Position numbers and translations under genes: made by a program
The notes under the pieces: model-generated
Told to the model about the DNA's origin: nothing
The model's input: the letters and a program-made list of their open reading frames with translations, nothing else
The model's database searches: none
Source: Methylophaga sp.
Lineage (GTDB): Bacteria > Pseudomonadota > Gammaproteobacteria > Nitrosococcales > Methylophagaceae
Length of the DNA: 64,000 nt
Reading direction: 5' to 3'
Assembly (NCBI GenBank): GCA_011053005.1
Contig: DRHW01000034.1
Span: 1-64,000, forward strand
Shown here: piece by piece, positions 21,286 through 30,631 of the stretch
Layout: each line of letters starts with the position of its first letter
Position numbering within the stretch: position 1 is the first letter of the stretch

Positions 21286-23322
21286 GTGGCTAGCTTGAAT
21301 ACGCAACAACGCCAATGCATTATGTTGCAAGGTGATCGCGCTTGGTGTCAGTCTTCAGCACAAGCTTTATTGGCTGGTTTTGATAAAAATAAGATTGTTT
21401 TTTTATCAAATTATACTGACAGTGGTTACAAAACTATTACTCAAAAACAAGCCCAACAACAATTGGGTAAAGAATTTGATGCTGCCATATTTGATGCTTT
21501 AGAGACCTTTAATCCTGATAGCTTTGGTGCCATCGTCGGTACCATAAAGGCGAGCGGTGTATTGATTATCTTCATGCCGCCGGTTTTACCTGACAGTTTG
21601 TGGTTGCAACGTTTTCATCAAATTAGCTTGGCTCATGCACATTCATATTCGTGTGTTCAAGTTATAAAACAAGGTGAGGCATTGCCGTCGCTGCCTTTGC
21701 CTAAACTAAACTCGGAACCGACAAAATACAGCCTAACAGCCGATCAGGAAATTGCACTTAACGGTATTTTAAAAGTGGTTCATGGTCATCGCCGTCGGCC
21801 TTTAGTGTTATCTTCAGATCGAGGCCGCGGTAAGTCAGCGGTGTTAGGTATCGCAGCAGCAGAGCTGCTCAAACAAGGCAAAAAAACAATCATTGTCACC
21901 GCGCCAAGTATAGCAACGGTAGTTACAGTTTTTGACCACGCGGCTCGCTTATTGCCCGATGCCCAAGTGTCAAAAGGTCACCTAATTCTTGATAATGCAG
22001 AAATAAAATTTATGGCACCAGATGCCTTGATTGCATCTGAACAAAAAGCCGATTTATTAATGATTGATGAAGCCGCCGCCATTCCAGCACCGATATTGGA
22101 ACAACTGCTTCATCAGTTTTCACGCATCGTTTTTGCCACTACGTTACATGGATATGAAGGTACGGGGCTTGGTTTTGCGATACGTTTTAAAGAAAGCTTA
22201 AATCAGCACACACCGAACTGGCATAGTTTAAATATGACCACGCCAATTCGTTGGTCTGAAGATGATGTGTTAGAAGCTTTTAGTTTTAAAGCTTTATTAC
22301 TTGATGCGATTCCGGTCGCCGATGAGGTAATTGAGCAATGTCAGTCAACAGCGTGTGTCTTTGAAAAAATAGATCGCAGACAATTGCTTGAAGATGAAAC
22401 TAGCTTAGCCGAATTGTTTGGATTAATGGTGTTGGCACATTATCGAACACGCCCATCTGATTTACAGTGGATGTTAGATCACGATGACGTATCTGTGTAT
22501 GCCATGCGTTATCAAGGTCATATTGTTGCGAGTGCTTGGCTTGTTCAAGAAGGGGGCTTGGATGATGATTTAGCCTCAGCTATTCATGGCGGAACTCGGC
22601 GTTTAAAAGGGCATTTATTACCACAATCATTACTTGCTCATGTCGGCATTACTCATGCGGGTTCATTACATTATCAACGAATCATTCGACTGGCTGTACA
22701 TCCCGCGATACAACATCGCGGAATTGGTCATGCTCTATTAGATAATATTATTGAACAAGCCAAGCATTCAAATATTGACATCATAGGTAGCAGTTTTGCC
22801 GCGACTGTCGATTTACTTAGCTTTTGGTCAACATCGAAATTTACGCCAGTGCGTTTGGGGGTGCAGCAAGATGATGTCAGTGGTGGTCACGCGGTGATGA
22901 TGTTGCATGCAATTAGTAATAATGGCCAAACTGTATTGGCGGCAGCACATCAACAATTTCAACAGCATTGGCCATATTTAGTGCAGCAAGAGTTTCAACA
23001 GATTGAACCAGATCTGATTATTAAATTATCAACATTAATCAAGGTTCCAGCATCAGTACTTTCGACATGGGATACACAGGCTGTTTTAGCATTTTTCCAG
23101 CAACAACGAAGTTATGAGTCGAGTCGAATTGCTCTATTTTTATGGTTATCAGCACAAATCACGCAAGATAAATTTGCACAATTATCGACATCACAACAGC
23201 AACTGACAGTATTGGTTATATTACAACAGCGCGATTGGGCGATGATTGCAAAAAAAACAGGGTTAACAGGAAAAACACAGATCATTGATCATTTACGAGA
23301 GATTGTGGCATTGCTACATTGA
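21286..23322 (+). CDS. tmcA: tRNA(Met) cytidine acetyltransferase TmcA
   Basis: TmcA makes N4-acetylcytidine at the wobble base of elongator tRNA-Met, using acetyl-CoA and ATP. The 678-residue protein has an N-terminal DUF1726-like domain and a helicase-like ATPase with Walker A SSDRGRGKSAVLG (about residue 180) and Walker B DEAAAIP. A GNAT acetyltransferase domain follows with RLAVHPAIQHRGIGHALL (about residue 470), then a C-terminal tRNA-binding tail. The start is GTG at 21286; the only nearby in-frame upstream ATG (21268) runs into a stop. It follows slyX by 81 bases with no terminator seen. Confidence 0.94.
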   Translation: MASLNTQQRQCIMLQGDRAWCQSSAQALLAGFDKNKIVFLSNYTDSGYKTITQKQAQQQLGKEFDAAIFDALETFNPDSFGAIVGTIKASGVLIIFMPPVLPDSLWLQRFHQISLAHAHSYSCVQVIKQGEALPSLPLPKLNSEPTKYSLTADQEIALNGILKVVHGHRRRPLVLSSDRGRGKSAVLGIAAAELLKQGKKTIIVTAPSIATVVTVFDHAARLLPDAQVSKGHLILDNAEIKFMAPDALIASEQKADLLMIDEAAAIPAPILEQLLHQFSRIVFATTLHGYEGTGLGFAIRFKESLNQHTPNWHSLNMTTPIRWSEDDVLEAFSFKALLLDAIPVADEVIEQCQSTACVFEKIDRRQLLEDETSLAELFGLMVLAHYRTRPSDLQWMLDHDDVSVYAMRYQGHIVASAWLVQEGGLDDDLASAIHGGTRRLKGHLLPQSLLAHVGITHAGSLHYQRIIRLAVHPAIQHRGIGHALLDNIIEQAKHSNIDIIGSSFAATVDLLSFWSTSKFTPVRLGVQQDDVSGGHAVMMLHAISNNGQTVLAAAHQQFQQHWPYLVQQEFQQIEPDLIIKLSTLIKVPASVLSTWDTQAVLAFFQQQRSYESSRIALFLWLSAQITQDKFAQLSTSQQQLTVLVILQQRDWAMIAKKTGLTGKTQIIDHLREIVALLH

Positions 23323-23420
23323 ACTAATTAATGATGACGATCGAGATTAAAATCTTATATTAGAGAATAGAACGGTGAGGCTATCTAAGTTAAGCTTATA
23401 CGATAACGCTGAACAGAGAA

Positions 23421-23450
23421 TTGGCTCACCGATTACAACTTAAATATAAT
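23421..23450 (+). promoter_or_regulatory. candidate promoter of gmk-rpoZ-spoT with overlapping inverted repeat
   Basis: TTGGCT (23421-23426) and TATAAT (23445-23450) are separated by 18 bases, about 105 bases before gmk. A CTCACCG at 23425-23431 overlapping the -35 is the inverse of CGGTGAG at 23373-23379. This could be an operator or a leader-independent chance repeat. Confidence 0.45.
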
Positions 23451-23554
23451 GTCTTATTCGCAATACGGCGCTTGATCGATAGCGGCACTGATAGAGTAGC
23501 CAGCAATTCAAATACATTTGTTGATTTTCAGCAATTTTATATAGGTAGAAAATA

Positions 23555-24169
23555 ATGACAAAGGGTAGTCTTTTTATTGTGGCAGCACCATCGGGTGCGG
23601 GCAAAACGAGCTTAGTAAATGCCTTAGTTGCACAGCAAGCTGATATTCGATTATCAGTGTCACATACCACTCGTTTGCCACGTGAAGGTGAAGTGGATGG
23701 ACAAGATTACTTCTTCCTAAGTCAAGATAGCTTTGCGCAGATGCGTGATGCCGGTGCATTTTTAGAATCTGCTACGGTATTTGATAATTCTTATGGTACG
23801 TCGAGTGAAAGCGTATTAGCACAATTGCAGCAAGGTTTTGATGTGATTTTGGAAATTGATTGGCAAGGCGCCGAACAGGTACGCCATAATTTTCCTGATA
23901 GTACGAGTATCTTTATTTTACCGCCCTCTAAAACTGCATTAGAACAACGCTTGCGTGGACGCGGCCAAGATAACGATGACATTATTGCAAGACGAATGCG
24001 TGATGCTGAAAATGAAATATCGCATTATGTTGAATTTGATTATTTGATTGTTAATGATCAATTTGATGTGGCATTGACCAATCTTGTCGCAATTATCATC
24101 GCACGTCGCCATTCGATAGCGGTTCAGAAGCAGGTTAATCTTGAGTTGTTGACGGAACTTCTAGCTTAA
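23555..24169 (+). CDS. gmk: guanylate kinase
   Basis: Gmk phosphorylates GMP to GDP with ATP. The 204-residue protein has P-loop APSGAGKTSLV (residues 9-19), the GMP-binding segment SVSHTTRLPREGEVDGQDYFF, the EIDWQGAEQVR motif, and the lid RLRGRGQD. The length is standard. It heads a gmk-rpoZ-spoT cluster, in which two members (Gmk and SpoT) deal with guanine nucleotides and the third (RpoZ) forms part of the ppGpp site on RNA polymerase. Confidence 0.97.
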   Translation: MTKGSLFIVAAPSGAGKTSLVNALVAQQADIRLSVSHTTRLPREGEVDGQDYFFLSQDSFAQMRDAGAFLESATVFDNSYGTSSESVLAQLQQGFDVILEIDWQGAEQVRHNFPDSTSIFILPPSKTALEQRLRGRGQDNDDIIARRMRDAENEISHYVEFDYLIVNDQFDVALTNLVAIIIARRHSIAVQKQVNLELLTELLA

Positions 24170-24217
24170 TATGCTGATTTTTCGTAAAATTAACGGTTTA
24201 AATCTAGGGGAACGACC

Positions 24218-24478
24218 ATGGCACGTACTACAGTAGAAGATTGTTTAGAAAACGTTGATAACCGTTTTCAATTGGTATTAGTTGCATCTAAACGTGCTCG
24301 TGAAATTGAGCAAGGCGCAGATCCTTTAGTTCCTAGAGAAAACGACAAACCAACCGTTATAGCTTTGCGTGAAATTGCTGCTGGCTTAATTGGCCCTAGC
24401 ATTTTAGATAAAGTAAGTGCACGTGAACATTCAATTGATAGCATTTCGAAAAAAGAAGCGCTATTCGGCGAAGAGTAA
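24218..24478 (+). CDS. rpoZ: RNA polymerase omega subunit RpoZ
   Basis: The 86-residue protein starts [20 protein letters not shown], the canonical omega N terminus. It also has [17 protein letters not shown] and the [13 protein letters not shown] stretch that contacts beta'. The N-terminal residues contribute to the ppGpp-binding site at the omega/beta' interface in E. coli. AGGGGAACGACC precedes the ATG. It sits four bases before spoT. Confidence 0.97.
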   Translation: MARTTVEDCLENVDNRFQLVLVASKRAREIEQGADPLVPRENDKPTVIALREIAAGLIGPSILDKVSAREHSIDSISKKEALFGEE

Positions 24479-24481
24479 GTT

Positions 24482-26641
24482 TTGAGCGCAAAACCTACCG
24501 TCGCTTCTGAGTTGGCGCTTGTTCACGACGCTGAACCCCAACTGACCATTGATGATTTATGTTTTGCGACATCAAACTATTTAGAATCTAAGCACGTCGA
24601 TGCGATTCGTCGTGCTTATTTTTTTGCTGAAAATTCACATATAGGTCAAACACGCCGTTCTGGCGAAGCGTATATCACTCATCCTTTAGCCGTCGCTCAT
24701 GTATTAGCGATGATGCATATGGATCATGAGTGCATCATGGCGGGACTTCTGCATGATGTCATTGAAGATACCGAAGTCAGTCGAGAAGCCCTAGCTGAAG
24801 AGTTCGGTGAAGAAGTCGCCTTGCTGGTGGATGGTGTCAGCAAATTAGCAAAAGCTGCATTTGAAACGCAGCAACAGGCTCAGGCAGAAAGCTTAATAAA
24901 AATGCTGTTGGCGATGTCACAAGATATTCGAGTGATCATCGTTAAACTGGCTGATCGCCTTCACAATATGCGTACGTTGGGCCATTTACGCCCTGAAAAA
25001 CGTCGTCGCATTGCCAATGAAACCCTCAGTATTTATGCTCCTATCGCTCAGCGTTTGGGTATGAATTTGATGCGTGGTGAGTTAGAAGAATTAGGCTTTC
25101 ACGTCTTGTATCCACTGCGTTATCGAGTATTAGCCGACGTTGTTCGTAAAGCGCGAGGCAATCGTAAAGAAATTGTAAATCAAATTACCGCTTCAATTTT
25201 GAACCGCATGGAACAAGAAGGTTTATCGGCCGATATACAAGGGCGCGAAAAAAATCTGTATAGCTTGTATCAAAAAATGGTTAAAAAACAATTATCGTTT
25301 TCTGATGTGACCGATGTTTATGCGTTTAGAATTGTCGTCGATGATGTCGATGCTTGTTATCGAATGTTAGGTGTTGTGCATAATTTGTACAAACCAGTGC
25401 AAGGTAAATTTAAGGACTACATAGCCATTCCCAAAATCAATGGTTATCAATCTCTACATACTGTGCTGTTTGGGCCTTATGGCGTACCTATTGAAGTGCA
25501 AATTAGATCACGAGAAATGGACCAAATGGCCGAGGCAGGCGTCGCTGCACATTGGCTTTATAAAACAGGTGAAAGTGAGGGTAGTAGTCTAGCGCATCGT
25601 CGGGCACGCCAATGGTTACAAGGTATTTTAGAGATTCAAAAAGGCTCCGGTGATTCAATTGAATTTTTAGAAAACTTACAAATTGATTTATTTCCTGAAG
25701 AGATTTACATCTTTACGCCTAAAGGTAAAATTATGTCATTACCTCGCGGTGCAACGACCGTAGATTTTGCCTATGCCGTACATTCAGATGTTGGTAACGC
25801 GTGTGTTGCTGCCCGAATTGGTCGTCATTTAGTGCCCTTGAGCACCCAGTTAGAAACGGGACAATCGGTCGAAATTATTACCTCATCGACCTCGCATCCC
25901 AATCCTTCTTGGCTCAACTTCGTATCCACTGCCAAAGCGCGTACTAATATTCGTTATTATTTGAAAGATCTTCGAAATGACGCTGCGGTATTATTAGGAC
26001 GACGATTATTAAATAAATATCTACATGCTTTTTCAACAACAATAGCGGAAGTGGATGAAGCAAGAATTGATCAATTAGTGATTGAATATGAAGTCGATAA
26101 TTTTGATGAAATATTAGGCGATATCGGTTTGGGTAATCGTTCGGTTATGGCGATTGCACAAAAATTAACGCATGATGTGTCATCAACAGAATCAACCTCA
26201 ATACCGCTGATGATTGCGGGTACGGAAGGCATGGTAGTGAGTTTTGGTCGCTGCTGTCATCCTATTCCAGGCGATCCGATTCATGGCTTTGTGAGTACTG
26301 GACGTGGCATTATTGTCCATCAAGCTAATTGTAAAAATACCGTTAAGTTACGTGCTAAAAGCGATAAATGGGTAGATGTTGCTTGGGCAAAAGATATTAG
26401 TCGCGATTTCCCCGTTGATATTATTGTTCATGCAAAAAATCAACGCGGTTCATTAGCGACGATTGCCGCTGTGGTGTCCGAAATGGATTCGAATATTGAC
26501 AATGTTATCGTCGACGAGCGCGAAAGCGGCTTCTCCGACTTACGTTTAACGATTGAAGTGACGGGCAGACAGCATTTAGCACAAATTATTCGTCGTCTGA
26601 GACACATTGAAATAGTTGAACGGATCATGCGAGTTAACTAA
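24482..26641 (+). CDS. spoT: bifunctional (p)ppGpp synthetase/hydrolase SpoT
   Basis: SpoT makes and degrades the stringent-response alarmone (p)ppGpp. The 719-residue protein has an intact HD hydrolase domain (AGLLHDVIEDTEV at about residue 88, and KLADRLHNMRTL). It also has a synthetase domain with the NGYQSLHTVL motif, a TGS domain (EIYIFTPKGKIMSLP, about 408) and a C-terminal ACT domain. The intact HDxxED hydrolase motif distinguishes it from RelA. The start is a TTG at 24482, three bases after the rpoZ stop. The N terminus is about 20 residues longer than E. coli SpoT, and a clear Shine-Dalgarno is lacking, so coupling to rpoZ is likely. Confidence 0.95.
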   Translation: MSAKPTVASELALVHDAEPQLTIDDLCFATSNYLESKHVDAIRRAYFFAENSHIGQTRRSGEAYITHPLAVAHVLAMMHMDHECIMAGLLHDVIEDTEVSREALAEEFGEEVALLVDGVSKLAKAAFETQQQAQAESLIKMLLAMSQDIRVIIVKLADRLHNMRTLGHLRPEKRRRIANETLSIYAPIAQRLGMNLMRGELEELGFHVLYPLRYRVLADVVRKARGNRKEIVNQITASILNRMEQEGLSADIQGREKNLYSLYQKMVKKQLSFSDVTDVYAFRIVVDDVDACYRMLGVVHNLYKPVQGKFKDYIAIPKINGYQSLHTVLFGPYGVPIEVQIRSREMDQMAEAGVAAHWLYKTGESEGSSLAHRRARQWLQGILEIQKGSGDSIEFLENLQIDLFPEEIYIFTPKGKIMSLPRGATTVDFAYAVHSDVGNACVAARIGRHLVPLSTQLETGQSVEIITSSTSHPNPSWLNFVSTAKARTNIRYYLKDLRNDAAVLLGRRLLNKYLHAFSTTIAEVDEARIDQLVIEYEVDNFDEILGDIGLGNRSVMAIAQKLTHDVSSTESTSIPLMIAGTEGMVVSFGRCCHPIPGDPIHGFVSTGRGIIVHQANCKNTVKLRAKSDKWVDVAWAKDISRDFPVDIIVHAKNQRGSLATIAAVVSEMDSNIDNVIVDERESGFSDLRLTIEVTGRQHLAQIIRRLRHIEIVERIMRVN

Positions 26642-26691
26642 TTTTTTAAATTTAATGCCGTTGGTAAATGGCACGACTGGAGAACAACATC

Positions 26692-27078
26692 ATGGCACGT
26701 GAAATTATTCACACAATACATGCACCGCAAGCAATTGGTACTTATTCACAAGCGATCAAAGTGGGCGATACAGTTTATTTATCGGGCCAAATTCCATTAG
26801 TACCTGAAACAATGTTAGTGGTTGAAGGTGACTTTGCAACCCAAGTACGCCGTGTATTTGATAACTTAACGGCTGTGGCTGTGGCTGCGGGTGGCAGTTT
26901 GCAAGATGTCGTTAAATTGAATATTTTCTTAACCGATTTAAGCTATTTTGGCACTGTAAATGAAATTATGGCCGAGTATTTTGTACAACCTTATCCTGCT
27001 CGTGCTGCAATAGGTGTCGCTTCTTTACCGAAAGATGTGCCTGTTGAAATGGATGCCGTTATGCATTTAGGTGCGTAG
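26692..27078 (+). CDS. ridA: RidA/YjgF enamine/imine deaminase
   Basis: RidA hydrolyses reactive enamine/imine intermediates released by PLP enzymes such as threonine dehydratase. The 128-residue trimer-forming protein has the signature region with [20 protein letters not shown], whose arginine (about 105) is the catalytic anchor, and the N-terminal IGTYSQA. The start at 26692 follows CTGGAG; an in-frame extension to 26668 lacks a ribosome-binding site. Placement after spoT is the same as in E. coli-like genomes, where ridA-type genes often follow. Confidence 0.94.
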   Translation: MAREIIHTIHAPQAIGTYSQAIKVGDTVYLSGQIPLVPETMLVVEGDFATQVRRVFDNLTAVAVAAGGSLQDVVKLNIFLTDLSYFGTVNEIMAEYFVQPYPARAAIGVASLPKDVPVEMDAVMHLGA

Positions 27079-27111
27079 TTTTAGTTGTAAAGCGTAAGGA
27101 ATTTACAGATT

Positions 27112-29199
27112 GTGGTAAAAACGGTCGCCTTATCACAATCTGTCACCCAACTTAAAGGCGTCGGAGCAAAAGTTGCTGAACGCTTAAGCAAGCTCGACAT
27201 TACTGCAGTTCAAGATTTACTTTTCCATTTGCCGTTAAGGTATCAAGATCGTACTCGTTTATTGCCAATGGGTTCATTGCGAGCTCAACAAGAAGTGTTA
27301 GTGGAGGGTACCGTTAGGCTTAGCCAAATTAAAATGGGTCGACGCCGTTCTTTGTTATGTCATATTGACGATGGCACAGGTTCATTAGTGTTACGTTTTT
27401 TTCACTTTTCCAATAGTCAGTTATCACAATTAGCAGAAGGGACACTGATACGTTGTTTTGGCGAAGTACGAAGCGGCCCGTCTTCATTGGAAATGGTACA
27501 TCCTGAGTATCAAGTTCTTTCTGCCGATAAAATCGTTGCGGTTGAAGCAGAATTAACACCTATTTATCCGACCACCGATGGCTTACATCAACTTAGTTTC
27601 CGTAAATTGATCGATCAGGCTTTAGCGTGTTTAGATAATGATAGTTTGCCTGAATTATTATCTGATGCTGTGCGTTTGCATCCTGTCGCTGATTATTCAT
27701 TGGTTGAGGCTTTACGATTTGTTCATCGTCCGCCGCCCGATGTGAATGTTCAGCAATTATTAGAACGACAGCATCCTACTCAACGCCGTTTAGCGTATGA
27801 AGAATTATTAGCACAACAGATTAGCATGCGCCAAGTTCGAGCGACAATGCAGCATCATGCCGCGCCAATATTGAAAGGTGATACTAGCCAGCGCCAAGCA
27901 TTATTAAAGGCATTGCCTTTTCCTTTAACTAAGGCCCAACAACGTGTCGTTAAGGAAATTTTGACCGATATAAGCCAAGACATTCCGATGCAACGTCTAG
28001 TGCAAGGTGATGTAGGTTCAGGTAAAACGGTGGTGGCTGCAATGGCGGTGATTGAAGCGGTTTCCGCCGGATATCAAGCGGTGATGATGGCGCCTACTGA
28101 ATTGTTAGCAGAGCAACATTTACAAACATTTAAGCTTTGGTTAGAACCACTTGGCGTGACGGTCGGTTGGTGTGCAGGCAAGCAAACTGCTAACCAACGC
28201 CGAGAAGTATTAGCGGCGCTGAGTGCAGGTGAGATTCGTGTTGCTGTTGGCACACATGCCTTATTTCAAGATGAAGTCGTTTTTAATAATCTAGGTTTAG
28301 TGGTGATCGATGAACAACATCGCTTTGGTGTTCATCAACGTTTGGCATTGAGGGATAAAGGTCGAGGTGCAAATAGTTATCCTCATCAATTGGTGATGAC
28401 CGCTACGCCGATTCCACGCACCTTGGCAATGACGGCTTATGCGGATTTGAATGTGTCGGTGATTGATGAATTGCCACCAGGCAGAACACCAGTTACGACT
28501 GTAGTTGTACCTGATTCACGTCGTGGCGATATTGTTGAACGTGTCCATCTTGCTTGTCGAGAGAAACGTCAGGTTTATTGGGTGTGTACATTAATCGAAG
28601 AATCAGAACATTTGCAATGTCAGGCGGCCGAAGATGCTGCGACAGAATTACAAGATGCCTTACCTGATTTAAAAGTGGCTTTAGTGCATGGTCGAATGAA
28701 ATCGGCTGAAAAAGAATTAGTGATGCAGAAGTTTAAAGCAGGTGAGATTGATTTGCTGGTGGCGACAACCGTGATCGAAGTGGGCGTAGACGTGCCCAAT
28801 GCCAGTTTAATGATCATTGAAAATGCCGAACGTTTGGGTTTGGCACAATTGCATCAACTACGTGGACGAGTAGGGCGAGGCACCGTGCAAAGTCATTGTG
28901 TATTAATGTATCACTCGCCTTTATCTAAAAATGGTCAGGCACGATTAAGTTGCTTACGAGATACTAATGATGGTTTTGTTATCGCACAACGTGATCTAGA
29001 GTTACGTGGCCCCGGTGAATTATTAGGCACAAGACAAACCGGTTTACCGCAATTTCGGGTCGCTAACTTAGAAACGGATCAAGACTTGTTGGAGGTCATG
29101 TCGGATGCCGCAGATCAATTTCTACACGTAACACCTCATCATGCTGATGCACTTATTCAACGCTGGTTCGGCCAAAAATTAGAACTTGGGCACGTATAA
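27112..29199 (+). CDS. recG: ATP-dependent DNA helicase RecG
   Basis: RecG remodels stalled replication forks and Holliday junctions. The 695-residue protein has the N-terminal wedge/OB domain (about 1-200), then superfamily-2 motifs: Walker A GDVGSGKTVVA (about 300), DEQH in VVIDEQHRFGVHQR, motif III TATPIPRTLAMT, and C-terminal motifs V-VI ATTVIEVGVDVPNAS and QLRGRVGRG. A TRG-like ending DGFVIAQRDLELRGPGELLG supports RecG over PriA or Mfd. The start is GTG at 27112 after AAGGA. The stop overlaps ubiC by one base. Confidence 0.97.
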   Translation: MVKTVALSQSVTQLKGVGAKVAERLSKLDITAVQDLLFHLPLRYQDRTRLLPMGSLRAQQEVLVEGTVRLSQIKMGRRRSLLCHIDDGTGSLVLRFFHFSNSQLSQLAEGTLIRCFGEVRSGPSSLEMVHPEYQVLSADKIVAVEAELTPIYPTTDGLHQLSFRKLIDQALACLDNDSLPELLSDAVRLHPVADYSLVEALRFVHRPPPDVNVQQLLERQHPTQRRLAYEELLAQQISMRQVRATMQHHAAPILKGDTSQRQALLKALPFPLTKAQQRVVKEILTDISQDIPMQRLVQGDVGSGKTVVAAMAVIEAVSAGYQAVMMAPTELLAEQHLQTFKLWLEPLGVTVGWCAGKQTANQRREVLAALSAGEIRVAVGTHALFQDEVVFNNLGLVVIDEQHRFGVHQRLALRDKGRGANSYPHQLVMTATPIPRTLAMTAYADLNVSVIDELPPGRTPVTTVVVPDSRRGDIVERVHLACREKRQVYWVCTLIEESEHLQCQAAEDAATELQDALPDLKVALVHGRMKSAEKELVMQKFKAGEIDLLVATTVIEVGVDVPNASLMIIENAERLGLAQLHQLRGRVGRGTVQSHCVLMYHSPLSKNGQARLSCLRDTNDGFVIAQRDLELRGPGELLGTRQTGLPQFRVANLETDQDLLEVMSDAADQFLHVTPHHADALIQRWFGQKLELGHV

Positions 29200-29735
29200 T
29201 GAAACAGTGGACACGATGGCAGACGCCGCAGCGTCGATTAATGCCGACAGCACTCACATCATGGTTGATTGATTCAGGATCATTAACACAACGTCTACAA
29301 GCTCATAATAAAAATGGTTTTTCTGTACAATTATTAAGTACTTATTGGATGAAACCATTAGCTGATGAATGTTTGTCACTAGGCATTCCGCTAACCGAAA
29401 TGGCCTATCAACGTGAAGTGCGATTGATGGATGGCAATCAAGCAAAAGTGTATGCCAGAACGGTTATTCCTTTAGCGACTTTTCAGGCAAGGCAACAGCG
29501 TTTTGATACTTTAGGTAATCGACCCTTAGGAGATCTATTATTCAACGATCCCTCGGTCAAACGAGGCCCAATTCAAATTGCCTGTTTGAAACCAGGACAA
29601 TGGTTATATGAAATGGCGATATTGGAAGAATCTTATCGCCCTGAACAACTTTGGGGTCGTCGTTCACATTTTTATTTAAGCGGCAAAAAAATACTGGTGA
29701 ATGAGATATTTTTGCCGACTTTAGTTGAGGATTAA
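29199..29735 (+). CDS. ubiC: chorismate--pyruvate lyase UbiC
   Basis: UbiC splits chorismate to 4-hydroxybenzoate and pyruvate, the first committed step of ubiquinone synthesis. The 178-residue protein has the family segments LTSWLIDSGSLTQRL, QREVRLMDGNQAKVYARTVIP and LGDLLF, ending in WGRRSHFYLSGKKILVNEIFLP. Arg and Glu residues known to line the UbiC pocket occur in the REV, ARTVIP and NEIFLP stretches. It lies directly before ubiA and overlaps recG, so quinone synthesis is co-transcribed with repair genes here. Confidence 0.93.
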   Translation: MKQWTRWQTPQRRLMPTALTSWLIDSGSLTQRLQAHNKNGFSVQLLSTYWMKPLADECLSLGIPLTEMAYQREVRLMDGNQAKVYARTVIPLATFQARQQRFDTLGNRPLGDLLFNDPSVKRGPIQIACLKPGQWLYEMAILEESYRPEQLWGRRSHFYLSGKKILVNEIFLPTLVED

Positions 29736-30605
29736 ATGATGGGGATTATCAAAAAAAAAGTGTGGCCTTATATCGAGCTAACCCGTTTAAATAAGCCGAT
29801 TGGTACTTTATTATTATTATGGCCAACCTTATCTGCACTCTGGATCGCGGCTGAAGGTTTACCTGATCTGACCGTGTTATGTGTTTTTGTATTAGGGGTC
29901 ATTATTATGCGTAGTGCGGGTTGTGTGGTGAATGACTACGCTGATCGTAATATCGATGGTAAAGTCGCAAGAACACATCAGCGACCATTAATAACTGGCA
30001 CGATAACCCCCAAACAAGCATTAATCGCATTTTTCAGCTTAAGTTTTTTGGCCTTTATTTTAGTCGTTCAACTCAATCAACTGACTATTTGGCTATCGTT
30101 TGGCGCTTTGTTTTTAGCGGCGCTTTACCCCTTTATGAAGCGTTATACTTACTTGCCGCAAATTGTTTTGGGTATGGCGTTTGGCTGGGCAATTCCGATG
30201 GCATTTGCCGCGCAAACTAATGCAGTGCCTGCCATTGCATGGTTATTATTTATAGCTAATATTTTATGGACAACAGCCTACGATACGTTTTATGCAATGG
30301 CTGATCGAGAAGATGATTTACTGGCAGGGGTCAAATCAACAGCCATCTTATTCGGTGATGATGATCTTGTGATCATTGGGATTCTACAGTTTAGTTTTTT
30401 AATGGTTATGCTACTTATCGGTAGCCAGTTAGAAATGAGTTTTAGTTATTATGTTGGGTTACTGATTGCTGGCGGTTTATCTATCTTTCAACAACGCATA
30501 GCAAAAAATAAAGAACCGGTACGCTGTTTGCATGCGTTTTTGAATAACAACTGGGTGGGTGCCGTCATTTTTGCCGGTATCGTGCTTCATTATGGACTCA
30601 GGTGA
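29736..30605 (+). CDS. ubiA: 4-hydroxybenzoate octaprenyltransferase UbiA
   Basis: UbiA attaches the polyprenyl tail to 4-hydroxybenzoate in the inner membrane. The 289-residue protein has about eight or nine membrane helices and both aspartate-rich Mg-prenyl diphosphate motifs: NDYADRNIDGKVARTHQRP (about residue 67) and DTFYAMADREDDLLAGVKS (about 185). RLNKPIGTLLLLWPT near the N terminus is a strong UbiA signature. It starts immediately after the ubiC stop, so the pair provides two successive steps of ubiquinone synthesis. Confidence 0.96.
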   Translation: MMGIIKKKVWPYIELTRLNKPIGTLLLLWPTLSALWIAAEGLPDLTVLCVFVLGVIIMRSAGCVVNDYADRNIDGKVARTHQRPLITGTITPKQALIAFFSLSFLAFILVVQLNQLTIWLSFGALFLAALYPFMKRYTYLPQIVLGMAFGWAIPMAFAAQTNAVPAIAWLLFIANILWTTAYDTFYAMADREDDLLAGVKSTAILFGDDDLVIIGILQFSFLMVMLLIGSQLEMSFSYYVGLLIAGGLSIFQQRIAKNKEPVRCLHAFLNNNWVGAVIFAGIVLHYGLR

Positions 30606-30631
30606 TAAATCCACTTTAAACGAGGTTGAAT

